Shown here piece by piece: positions 6,623 through 12,363 of a stretch of 12,363 bases of DNA. Within the stretch, counting starts at the first letter, position 1. The number at the start of each line of letters is the position of its first letter. The notes under the pieces were generated by a model. That model did no database searches and was not told the origin of the DNA. It worked only from the letters and a program-made list of their open reading frames with translations. Position numbers and translations under genes: made by a program. The DNA comes from an uncultured Coriobacteriaceae bacterium (GTDB lineage: Bacteria > Actinomycetota > Coriobacteriia > Coriobacteriales > Eggerthellaceae), in assembly GCA_946623915.1 (NCBI GenBank), contig CAMORQ010000027.1, forward strand, positions 1 through 12,363. The letters are read 5' to 3'.

Positions 6623-8173
6623 TTAACCTCTTTCAACTTGTGGGGTCGGTCCAGACTGCAATCGGGGCGCAGTTTTTTGGCCGCAAATGCCATGAAGTCC
6701 CACGAGCATCTGCATGCGAATGAGCGGGTTGTCCAGGTCGAGCTTCAAGATGTTTTCGATGTTGGTAAGCCTGTTCTTCAAAGTGTTGCGGTGGATGTAG
6801 AGCACTTCGGCCGTTTTCACCGTGTTTCTTTCAAGAAGAAGCCAATGATAGAGGGTGGTGCAATACTCGCTGCCGTGCGCTATGTCGTGGTCGTGTAGAC
6901 GGGAGACCGGCGAGTGTGATGCTGCGGTGACCTCGGTGCATTGTGTCAGGTAATCCAGGTAGTAATCAGTGAATTTAAGCAGCGATCCAGACAAGCCGGT
7001 TTTCGCTGCGTGCTCGAGCAAAAAAGATGCCTGGAGGTAGGCGGAGCGAATATCGGAGAACTTCGAGAACTGATTGCTTAAAGCGACAACCGTGTTGAAG
7101 TCGCGTGCCAGTCCGCCGAGGCGCGAACGTATGCGGTCGGCTTGGTGCGAATATCGGTTGAATATGGCGACGATGTTGCCTTGATAGGTAAAGCTGTTCA
7201 CGTCGTTGCCAACGCCGTTGACCATCATCATGACATGGTTGGCAATTGCCGCATCTTCTTCCTGCAGCGATATCAGGGCTAGTGCATAGTCGCTTTCATA
7301 CGACCAGTTCAGGGCGTGAAGTTGGTCGACCATCAGCGATGTGGACGATAGGTTTCCCTCGATTACGTCGATGATGAAATGCGAACTGTACAGCGAACTG
7401 GTTTCTAGGTAGTTGCTATCGCCGTACAATGCCGTGGCGACAATGTTGCCCAGATGCTCGGCGATTTCGAAATCGCGCGCATCCAGTTTGTGGTACAGGC
7501 CGATGATGAAGAAGTTGCCGTAGTGTTTGCCTTCTTTGCGAATGGCTTTGCTTATGAACGGTATGTCGCCGAATCCCGGGCGGCTTACGCAGAGCACGAC
7601 TTCGTCGGTATCGCGGTAAGTGCCCATGTCGTCGGCATCGATGATGCCCTGGTACACATGGTAGGGCAGGTAGGAAAACTTCATCTGGTACGACCAAGTG
7701 GGGTTGACGTACACCATGTCGCCGCCCCAGTAGGCGAGCATTTTCCATCCGGCATCGGCGAAGTACATGGGCTGTTCGAGCATGGGCACGGTAAGGTCGA
7801 TTAGCGTCTGAAGATCGTTGCTTCGCGCGATAGCGTCATAGAGCGAATCGGACCAGCTGAAATAGCGACTGAACACCGAAGCAATGAACGCGGGTATTTC
7901 GAGCATGTCGGTGTCTTCGGGCAAAACGATCAAGCTGCAGTTCGGGAACAGCTCCGCAAACGGCTCTTTTGTGATAACCGACGCTGATTGAAGGTATTCG
8001 TCTTGGAATAAATCAGGGATGTGGATGTAAACCACATCGTCCATTGGATCGAGGGAGGTGGTTACCGACGACGATGAAGAAAGCTGCGGCACCGATTTGC
8101 CGGTCTGAATGTAGGCCACATCTGGATAGTGCACGGCAAGTTCAGCATGAAGCAGTTTCAGTGATAGTTTCAC
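6623..8173 (-). CDS. PucR-type transcriptional regulator
   Basis: A 516-residue regulator. The C-terminal PucR helix-turn-helix (HTH_30) is clear at about 437-496: YHWLLLERNTVKTAEVLYIHRNTLKNRL, then NPLIRMQMLVGL; the IHRNTL core is diagnostic. About 270-400 resembles the CdaR GGDEF-like region common in this family, and about 110-260 may be a GAF/PAS-like sensor (LYDAIARSNDLQTLIDLTVPML). The N-terminal 100 residues are not a recognisable PucR-N domain. The start is GTG at 8173, 7 nt after AAGGGGG. It stands between the acetyltransferase and a divergent UroD-fold gene, and its own promoter overlaps a motif repeated before the transporter operon. It is therefore probably the local, ligand-responsive and self-regulating control protein. 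The ligand is unknown. Confidence 0.85.
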   Translation of the reverse strand: MKLSLKLLHAELAVHYPDVAYIQTGKSVPQLSSSSSVTTSLDPMDDVVYIHIPDLFQDEYLQSASVITKEPFAELFPNCSLIVLPEDTDMLEIPAFIASVFSRYFSWSDSLYDAIARSNDLQTLIDLTVPMLEQPMYFADAGWKMLAYWGGDMVYVNPTWSYQMKFSYLPYHVYQGIIDADDMGTYRDTDEVVLCVSRPGFGDIPFISKAIRKEGKHYGNFFIIGLYHKLDARDFEIAEHLGNIVATALYGDSNYLETSSLYSSHFIIDVIEGNLSSTSLMVDQLHALNWSYESDYALALISLQEEDAAIANHVMMMVNGVGNDVNSFTYQGNIVAIFNRYSHQADRIRSRLGGLARDFNTVVALSNQFSKFSDIRSAYLQASFLLEHAAKTGLSGSLLKFTDYYLDYLTQCTEVTAASHSPVSRLHDHDIAHGSEYCTTLYHWLLLERNTVKTAEVLYIHRNTLKNRLTNIENILKLDLDNPLIRMQMLVGLHGICGQKTAPRLQSGPTPQVERG

Positions 8174-8277
8174 GCCAATGCCCCCTTGAATTGTATGCAG
8201 TTCGTATGCCCCGCGAATGCCCAGGCAATGCGCGTTGGCAGCCTGTATGCCCTGTTCGCGTGAAGTCCCTTAGGGCT

Positions 8278-8306
8278 ATTATGCATTAAGCACAGTAAAA
8301 AAGCAA
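8278..8306 (-). promoter_or_regulatory. Promoter of the PucR-like regulator with embedded operator motif
   Basis: On the minus strand, TTGCTT (8306-8301) and CATAAT (8283-8278) are 17 bp apart. The spacer holds the motif GCATTAAGCACAGTA (8283-8297 on the plus strand), 14 of 15 identical to 5641-5655 in the transporter control region. A protein bound there would block RNA polymerase, which would suit autoregulation. Confidence 0.55.
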
Positions 8307-8345
8307 AAGTACTGTCCATGCTGTACCTTATACAAGCCGAAAAAG

Positions 8346-8369
8346 CGTGCTAATAATGCTAATAGCACG
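8346..8369. promoter_or_regulatory. Dyad plus direct repeats in the divergent regulator/UroD gap
   Basis: CGTGCTA (8346-8352) and TAGCACG (8363-8369) form a 7-bp dyad with a 10-nt centre. TGCTAATA occurs twice in tandem inside it (8348-8355 and 8357-8364). It lies between the regulator promoter and the plus-strand UroD-fold gene, where an activator site for that gene would be expected. I could not place a confident plus-strand promoter; AT-rich TTTATACAT at 8391-8399 is one possible -10 region. Confidence 0.4.
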
Positions 8370-8506
8370 AAAACGAGTTACTGAACTGCGTTTATACATG
8401 ATCGCAATCGCCTGTGGGTTTATTAATCGTATAGCGCGTTCATGTAGCAAAAATGCGCATCCGCCCCAGATGCGAACCTCAGTTTTCGAATTGTTAGGAG
8501 TTCATC

Positions 8507-9523
8507 ATGCCCATGACACCCAAAGAATTGTTCCTGGAAACCATCAAGCCCGACGGCCAGCCCGATCGCCTGTGCAAGCAGTGGGAGGCCCTTGGCCCGA
8601 TTATGAACGACCCGATCAACGTGTTTTGCCGTGGCAACCGCCAGCGTGGCAAGAACACGCGTGACCGCTGGGGTACGCTGATCATGTTCCCCGAGGACGC
8701 TCCCGGCCCTATGCCTCATGCGGTGGGCGAAGAGCGCGTGGTGCAGGACGTCACCGAATGGCGCGACCATGTGGTCGTCCCCGATCTGGTAGCCAACTGC
8801 TCCGACCCCGAGGCTTGGAAGCCCGCGCTGGAACTGCAGGAACAGGTTCGTGCCGAAGGCATGCTGTCCATGGGCTTCATGGGCACCGGCATCTTCGAGC
8901 AGTCCCACTTCCTCATGGGCTTCGAGGACGCTCTGGCCAACCTGCTGCTTGAGCCCGAAGACACCAAGGAACTCATCGACGTTATCGCTGAGTACCGCTT
9001 CACCTACGCCAAACTGCTGGTTGACAACCTGCATCCGGATGCGATCCTGTCGCACGACGACTGGGGTAGCCACGATAACCTGTTCTTCCAGCCCGAGGTA
9101 TGGCGTGAATTCTTCAAAGAGCACTATCGCAAGATTTACGGCTACATGAAGGACAATGGCGTCATCGTCATCCACCATGCGGACAGCTTCTGCCAGCCCA
9201 TCGTTTCCGACATGGCCGAGCTGGGCATCGATGTGTGGCAGGGTGTTCTGCCCAGCAACGACATCCCGGCAATCCAGAAAGAACTGGATGGCAAGATGGT
9301 CGTTATGGGCGGTATCGATTCGGTTATCGACCGCGACGATCAGACCGAAGAAGAGATTCGCGCCGAAACCCGTCGCGCCTGCGAGACGTACGGTCCTGGC
9401 GGTCACTTCATTCCGAACCTGACGAGCGGCTTGAAGGCATCGGGCATCTTCCCGCTGACCGACAAGTTCATCGACGACGAAATCACCAGGTACAACAAGG
9501 ACGTCTACGGTATCGAAGCGTAG
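8507..9523 (+). CDS. UroD-fold methyltransferase-like protein lacking the canonical zinc Cys ligands
   Basis: A 338-residue protein of the URO-D/MtaA/CmuA superfamily, recognised by SHDDWGSHDNLFF (182-194, matching FHDDMGTQKSTFF in the other copy), by EFFKEHYRKI and by the VIHHADSFC segment (221-229). Where the other copy has H-S-C-G this one has H224-A-D226, with C229 nearby. The late Cys is also absent; H300 in GPGGHFIPN is the nearest candidate ligand. Either the metal site is rebuilt (His/Asp/His or C229) or the chemistry differs. It also lacks the haem-pathway arginine motif, so it is not HemE. The ATG is well supported by AGGAG 6 nt upstream. It is divergent from the PucR-like regulator and ends 29 nt before a strong terminator, so it is a single-gene unit. 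The function is unknown. Confidence 0.8.
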   Translation: MPMTPKELFLETIKPDGQPDRLCKQWEALGPIMNDPINVFCRGNRQRGKNTRDRWGTLIMFPEDAPGPMPHAVGEERVVQDVTEWRDHVVVPDLVANCSDPEAWKPALELQEQVRAEGMLSMGFMGTGIFEQSHFLMGFEDALANLLLEPEDTKELIDVIAEYRFTYAKLLVDNLHPDAILSHDDWGSHDNLFFQPEVWREFFKEHYRKIYGYMKDNGVIVIHHADSFCQPIVSDMAELGIDVWQGVLPSNDIPAIQKELDGKMVVMGGIDSVIDRDDQTEEEIRAETRRACETYGPGGHFIPNLTSGLKASGIFPLTDKFIDDEITRYNKDVYGIEA

Positions 9524-9552
9524 TTGCCTGGTCCATACTTCTGGATAGCCGC

Positions 9553-9586
9553 AAAGTCCCTTCCTCGCTTAGAGGAGGGGGCTTTT
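9553..9586. terminator. Bidirectional intrinsic terminator
   Basis: AAAGTCCCTTCCTC (9553-9566), loop GCTTA and GAGGAGGGGGCTTT (9572-9585) form a 14-pair stem with two G-T wobbles. It is followed by T on the plus strand and is A-rich at its left foot, so it can serve both the UroD-fold gene and the convergent MFS gene. Confidence 0.8.
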
Positions 9587-9680
9587 GTTCGATGGAGGAT
9601 GGATGCGTGGCAGCGGCAAACGGCCAAGGTGCGCATGCGGGATCTGCGGCTGGGCTGGGTGCTCCTGGGATGCTGCGGTA

Positions 9681-10898
9681 TTAAGCGGACGGTTTGTTGT
9701 CCCGCGTGCGCTTGACGTTCCATGCGCCGATGATGACCAAAGCCGCAACGAGTGGCGCGAGCATCACGTACCACATGTTGCTGTAGGCCCAGAGCAAATC
9801 GCCTGTTATAGGATGGAGGACTTCGATGACCAGACCGGCAAGCGCCGGACCTACCAGGAAGCCGACGTCCATGCCGGTGTAGGTGGTGTTGCTGGCCGCA
9901 CCGCGTCGGCCGACGTCGACGCTGCTCATGGCCAGCGACTGAACGAGGGGGACGCACGATCCGAAGCCGGCTGCGGCAACGACGGCGACGACGATCAGGC
10001 CGAACAGGTCGTTGATGTGTCCGAGCATGATATAGGCCGCCGCGAAGCAGATCGTGCCCGGCACGAGAATGCGTTCGGCGCCGAATCGGTCGGCGATCTT
10101 GCCAAACAGGGGGCGCGTGACAAGCAGGCAGACGGCGTACACAACGAAATATGCGCCGACGTTTTCGATGCCAAGCTTTGCAGCGTAGAGAACCAGGTAG
10201 GATGTGGTAGCTCCGAAGGCGGTGGCAAACAAGGCAAGGACTACGGCGTGGCTTGCGGCTTCACGCGCGAACATGCGCCCGAGTTCCAGACGGTACGGGG
10301 GCTTTTGCCGAGGTATTTCGCGCAGGGTGCTAATGGATGCCATCGAAGCGAACAAGAACACGGCTGCAATCAAATACGTTGCCTGAAAGCTTACGGCTTC
10401 CACCAGCCAGAGTCCCGTCGCAGGCCCGATGACTTGCGCCATCGATTGCGCGATCATGTAGATACTTACGCCGCTGGCCATGCGGCTTTGCGGCAAGTAT
10501 TCGCTCACCAGCGACATGGCAAGCGGTCCTGCGCAGCCGATGCCCACCCCATGGAGCATGCGTACGGCGAACAGCGCGGGCACGGTGTGCGCAAATCCGT
10601 ACAGAGCGAATGCGGCGGCGATGATGCCCTGCGCTGCCATCAGCAGCTTCTTGCGCGAAAAGCTATCGAATGCGGGCCCGGCAAAGGGGCGGACTAGCAA
10701 TGCCGTGATAGCGAACGCGCCTACGATCACGCCGATTATGCCGGCGCTCGCACCAATCGAATCGACGTAGAGCGGAATGGTTGTGTTCGCCATAAACGCC
10801 GCCATGCTCTGAAAGAAATTGGCGGCAAGCAGCACCACGAACGCGCGGCTCCAAATGGATTCGTGGCGTGATTCCTGGTTGTTCGGCATGTTCATCAT
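9681..10898 (-). CDS. MFS transporter, DHA1/exporter-like, 12 TM
   Basis: About 405 residues, strongly hydrophobic, with the halves of a typical 12-TM major facilitator. The loop 2-3 signature is visible in the N half (RPFAGPAFDSFSRKK, about 70-84) and again in the C half (RPLFGKIADRFG, about 262-273). RMLHGVGIG (about 113-121) matches the TM4 arginine motif of proton-driven carriers. This pattern fits drug or metabolite efflux rather than the GPH carriers upstream; the substrate cannot be told. The frame could start at 10958, but the first 20 residues look non-conserved. I prefer the ATG pair at 10898/10895 (MMNMPNN), although no clear RBS precedes either choice. It is divergent from proC across about 110 bp and convergent to the UroD-fold gene, and looks like a single-gene unit. 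Confidence 0.85.
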   Translation of the reverse strand: MMNMPNNQESRHESIWSRAFVVLLAANFFQSMAAFMANTTIPLYVDSIGASAGIIGVIVGAFAITALLVRPFAGPAFDSFSRKKLLMAAQGIIAAAFALYGFAHTVPALFAVRMLHGVGIGCAGPLAMSLVSEYLPQSRMASGVSIYMIAQSMAQVIGPATGLWLVEAVSFQATYLIAAVFLFASMASISTLREIPRQKPPYRLELGRMFAREAASHAVVLALFATAFGATTSYLVLYAAKLGIENVGAYFVVYAVCLLVTRPLFGKIADRFGAERILVPGTICFAAAYIMLGHINDLFGLIVVAVVAAAGFGSCVPLVQSLAMSSVDVGRRGAASNTTYTGMDVGFLVGPALAGLVIEVLHPITGDLLWAYSNMWYVMLAPLVAALVIIGAWNVKRTRDNKPSA

Positions 10899-11010
10899 CG
10901 GTATTCGTAAGTGTAACCCATAGAAGAACGTTTGGGCATTTGGCACGTGTAGTACCATAGGTAATCAAGGATGCAATGGACCAAGGTCGTTTCGATTGGA
11001 AGGATTTGCA

Positions 11011-11877
11011 ATGGTGGCGAACAGCGGCGAGCACGTGGATTACAGCGCATTGAAGATTGGCATCGTCGGCGGCGGGCATATGGGTCAGGCTCTTCTCGCC
11101 GGCTGGGTCGAAGGCCGCGATGGCGTGGCGGCTAGCCTGGGAGCATCTAACTTTGCTGTTGCGAATCCCGGTGCGGAAAAACGGGCGCGTATCGAAGAGC
11201 GTTTCGGGGTCACATGCTTCGAAGACGCAAGGTCTCTTTCGGGTTGCGATGTCGTGGTGCTTTGTGTGAAACCGCAGATTCTCTTCGATGTGCTGCGGTC
11301 CATGGATGGCCTCGATTTCATGGAAACCGCCCTGTTTTTAAGCCCTGCAGCCGGCGTGACTTGCGCGAGCCTGGAGGCAGCGTTGCCTGGCAATGCACGC
11401 GTGATTCGCTTTATGCCCAACATGCCGCTCGCGATTTCGCGAGGCGTGTTACCGCTGTCGTTGGGAGCGAACGCGACGAGCGAGGACAAGCAACTCGCAG
11501 ACGAACTGTTTTCCAGCGTTGGCAGCGTCTACTGGATTGACGAAAGCTTGATGCACGCAGCGACGGCCGTATCGGGCAGTGGTCCGGGATACATGGCTGT
11601 AATGGTCGACGCCATGACCAAAGCGGGGGTGGAAGCCGGCCTCGACGCGGATGTTGCCGAAGCGCTTGCGCGCGATACCATGGAAGGGACAGCGGCGTAC
11701 ATGCGCACTTTCGGCAAGCATGCCGATGTGATGCGTGCGGAAGTGGCCTTGCCCGGCGGCACGACCGAAGCGGCGTTCAACGCCATGGAGCAGGCAGGGT
11801 TCGACGCAGCTGTGCAAGCAGGTGTGGCGGCAGCTGCTGCACGTTCTGCCGAACTGGCTGCGCAGATTACCGAGTGA
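11011..11877 (+). CDS. proC: Pyrroline-5-carboxylate reductase
   Basis: A 288-residue enzyme of the last step of proline synthesis, reducing 1-pyrroline-5-carboxylate with NAD(P)H in the cytoplasm. It shows the Rossmann motif IGIVGGGHMGQ (about 16-26), VKPQ (86-89), the MPNMP loop (135-139), SGSGPGYMAVMVDAM (about 188-202) and PGGTTEAAF (248-256), all in the order usual for ProC. The length is slightly above the usual 260-280 because of about 15 extra N-terminal residues. The ATG at 11011 is preceded by GGAAGGA (10998-11004) at 6 nt; a TTG at 10996 lies before the RBS and is rejected. The stop is TGA followed at once by TAG. No other proline genes are near, so it is a stand-alone housekeeping gene at the edge of the accessory block. 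Confidence 0.95.
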   Translation: MVANSGEHVDYSALKIGIVGGGHMGQALLAGWVEGRDGVAASLGASNFAVANPGAEKRARIEERFGVTCFEDARSLSGCDVVVLCVKPQILFDVLRSMDGLDFMETALFLSPAAGVTCASLEAALPGNARVIRFMPNMPLAISRGVLPLSLGANATSEDKQLADELFSSVGSVYWIDESLMHAATAVSGSGPGYMAVMVDAMTKAGVEAGLDADVAEALARDTMEGTAAYMRTFGKHADVMRAEVALPGGTTEAAFNAMEQAGFDAAVQAGVAAAAARSAELAAQITE

Positions 11878-12088
11878 TAGAACGCGTTTAGTTTCCTGCC
11901 GTCCTCTGTGGGTGATGCTCCAGCTCGCCGATAGTGGTTTGCTGCCTGCGCCCGATGTCTATGGCCGGTTGGCCAATCGCTGCTGCAGCATGCCCTACCC
12001 GTATCCACCGGCCCGGCTGCAGGCCGGGGCAACCTGCTACGTCTGCGCCCACTCGCTCGCGTGCTTCGTTAAAAGCATCCTTAAACGA
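11878..12088. other. Non-coding stretch after proC
   Basis: No supported gene. A GC-rich hairpin CCCGGC-TGCAG-GCCGGG is centred near 12020, without a T-run. A smaller TGGCC/GGCCA dyad lies near 11970. The ORFs that cross this area are off-frame extensions from proC. Confidence 0.4.
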
Positions 12089-12118
12089 TTTGCGTCAATC
12101 TGACGCAAACTGCATACT
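12089..12118 (+). promoter_or_regulatory. Candidate promoter overlapped by a 9-3-9 palindrome
   Basis: TTTGCGTCA (12089-12097) and TGACGCAAA (12101-12109) form a perfect dyad with a 3-nt centre. It overlaps -35 TTGCGT (12090-12095), which is 17 bp from -10 CATACT (12113-12118). An operator on the -35 box fits a repressed promoter for the gene at the right edge. The expected start point falls at about 12125. Confidence 0.45.
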
Positions 12119-12125
12119 ACCTTGC

Positions 12126-12194
12126 ATGAAAATATGGCTAGTACAAAGCAAAACGCCTCCATATTATGGTTGCAAAAAGCATGGCAGAGAATAG
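12126..12194 (+). CDS. Possible 22-residue leader ORF
   Basis: ATG at 12126 coincides with the predicted transcription start of the promoter just upstream, so it would be leaderless; no RBS is present. It reads MKIWLVQSKTPPYYGCKKHG plus two residues, then TAG, and stays in the same frame as the open reading frame that follows. It may be a leader peptide, the broken 5' end of the next gene, or nothing. Confidence 0.2.
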   Translation: MKIWLVQSKTPPYYGCKKHGRE

Positions 12195-12197
12195 CTC

Positions 12198-12363
12198 GTG
12201 CATGGCATCGTGCTGATTGCCAAAGGTGACGCCGGATCCCGTGAAGCGCAAAAAGCGGATTTCGAGCGCGGATACAAAATGCTTGCAGAGCTGTTCTGCG
12301 CCAAGGGGAAGCCTGTCCGTGTGGGGGGATGCGAGGATGACGAACCGTGCAATGTACTCGTCG
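12198..12363 (+). CDS. Possible unknown protein, 3' partial
   Basis: A frame open from GTG 12198 (or GTG 12210) to the right edge: begins VHGIVLIAKGDAGSREAQKA, continues with a helical-looking ERGYKMLAELF segment and then a Cys-containing GGCEDDEPCNVLV. Composition looks protein-like, but no good RBS is seen and I recognise no family. It lies downstream of a candidate promoter/operator and in frame with the short ORF before it. More than half of the gene is probably outside the window. Confidence 0.35.
   Translation, partial: MHGIVLIAKGDAGSREAQKADFERGYKMLAELFCAKGKPVRVGGCEDDEPCNVLV

Noticed and set aside
8423..9406. 327-codon ORF opposite the second UroD-fold gene
   Set aside because: It is an antisense shadow with no recognisable motif, and the plus-strand gene has RBS, terminator and homology.
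2786..9523. Reading the two UroD-fold genes as hemE
   Set aside because: Both lack the N-terminal arginine motif of uroporphyrinogen decarboxylase, and the context is transporters rather than haem genes.
12126..12194. Pyrrolysine read-through of the TAG at 12192
   Set aside because: TAG terminates the surface protein, NAT and both UroD-fold genes here, and no pyl genes or methylamine methyltransferase with internal TAG are visible.
12164..12352. 62-codon minus-strand ORF at the right edge
   Set aside because: It has low-complexity Ser/Pro composition and lies opposite a more protein-like plus-strand frame.
1..12363. Insertion sequence, CRISPR array, tRNA or defence system
   Set aside because: I found no transposase, regularly spaced repeats, tRNA-like fold or defence-type domains; the dyads seen are single regulatory-type elements.

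Overview
The window looks like chromosomal DNA of a high-GC anaerobic actinobacterium, most likely an Eggerthellaceae member (Coriobacteriia). Three things suggest this: a SpaA/CnaB-type surface protein, GPH-type transporters paired with UroD-fold methyltransferase-like proteins, and a PucR-type regulator. Such genes are, as far as I recall, multiplied in gut Coriobacteriia. The assignment rests on gene content and base composition alone; no rRNA or other marker is present.

Layout. Positions 2-799 (+) hold the C-terminal part of a cell-surface protein with a CnaB/SpaA-like domain, Pro/Asp and Ser/Thr-rich linkers and an atypical sorting signal. After a non-coding stretch, a minus-strand block runs from about 8.2 kb down to 1.2 kb. 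In transcription order it encodes a PucR-like regulator (8173-6623), an arylamine N-acetyltransferase (6559-5768), a GPH transporter (5405-3921), a UroD-fold methyltransferase-like protein with a complete zinc motif (3850-2786) and a second GPH transporter (2661-1171). A second UroD-fold protein, which lacks the canonical zinc motif, reads divergently from the regulator (8507-9523, +) and ends at a good bidirectional-type terminator. Then come a 12-TM MFS exporter-like protein (9681-10898, -), a divergent proC (11011-11877, +), and a non-coding stretch leading to a possible gene that runs off the right edge.

How the genes may work together. The centre reads as one substrate-responsive module: two related transporters that have lost the sugar-stacking Trp of MelB, two divergent UroD-fold enzymes, one arylamine acetyltransferase and a regulator whose own promoter carries a motif also found upstream of the transporter operon. 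The best guess is uptake and corrinoid-linked demethylation or related methyl transfer of a small, possibly aromatic or amine-containing compound. No corrinoid protein or reductive activator lies in the window, so substrate and chemistry are open.

Regulatory DNA is unusually rich in dyads. The 362-bp gap before the first transporter holds a 14/14-bp inverted repeat with a terminator-like inner hairpin, a 26-bp palindrome, a 15-bp palindrome and a 7/5/7 dyad. Both intercistronic gaps of the transporter operon hold perfect hairpins. I see no tRNA, rRNA, insertion sequence, CRISPR array or origin.
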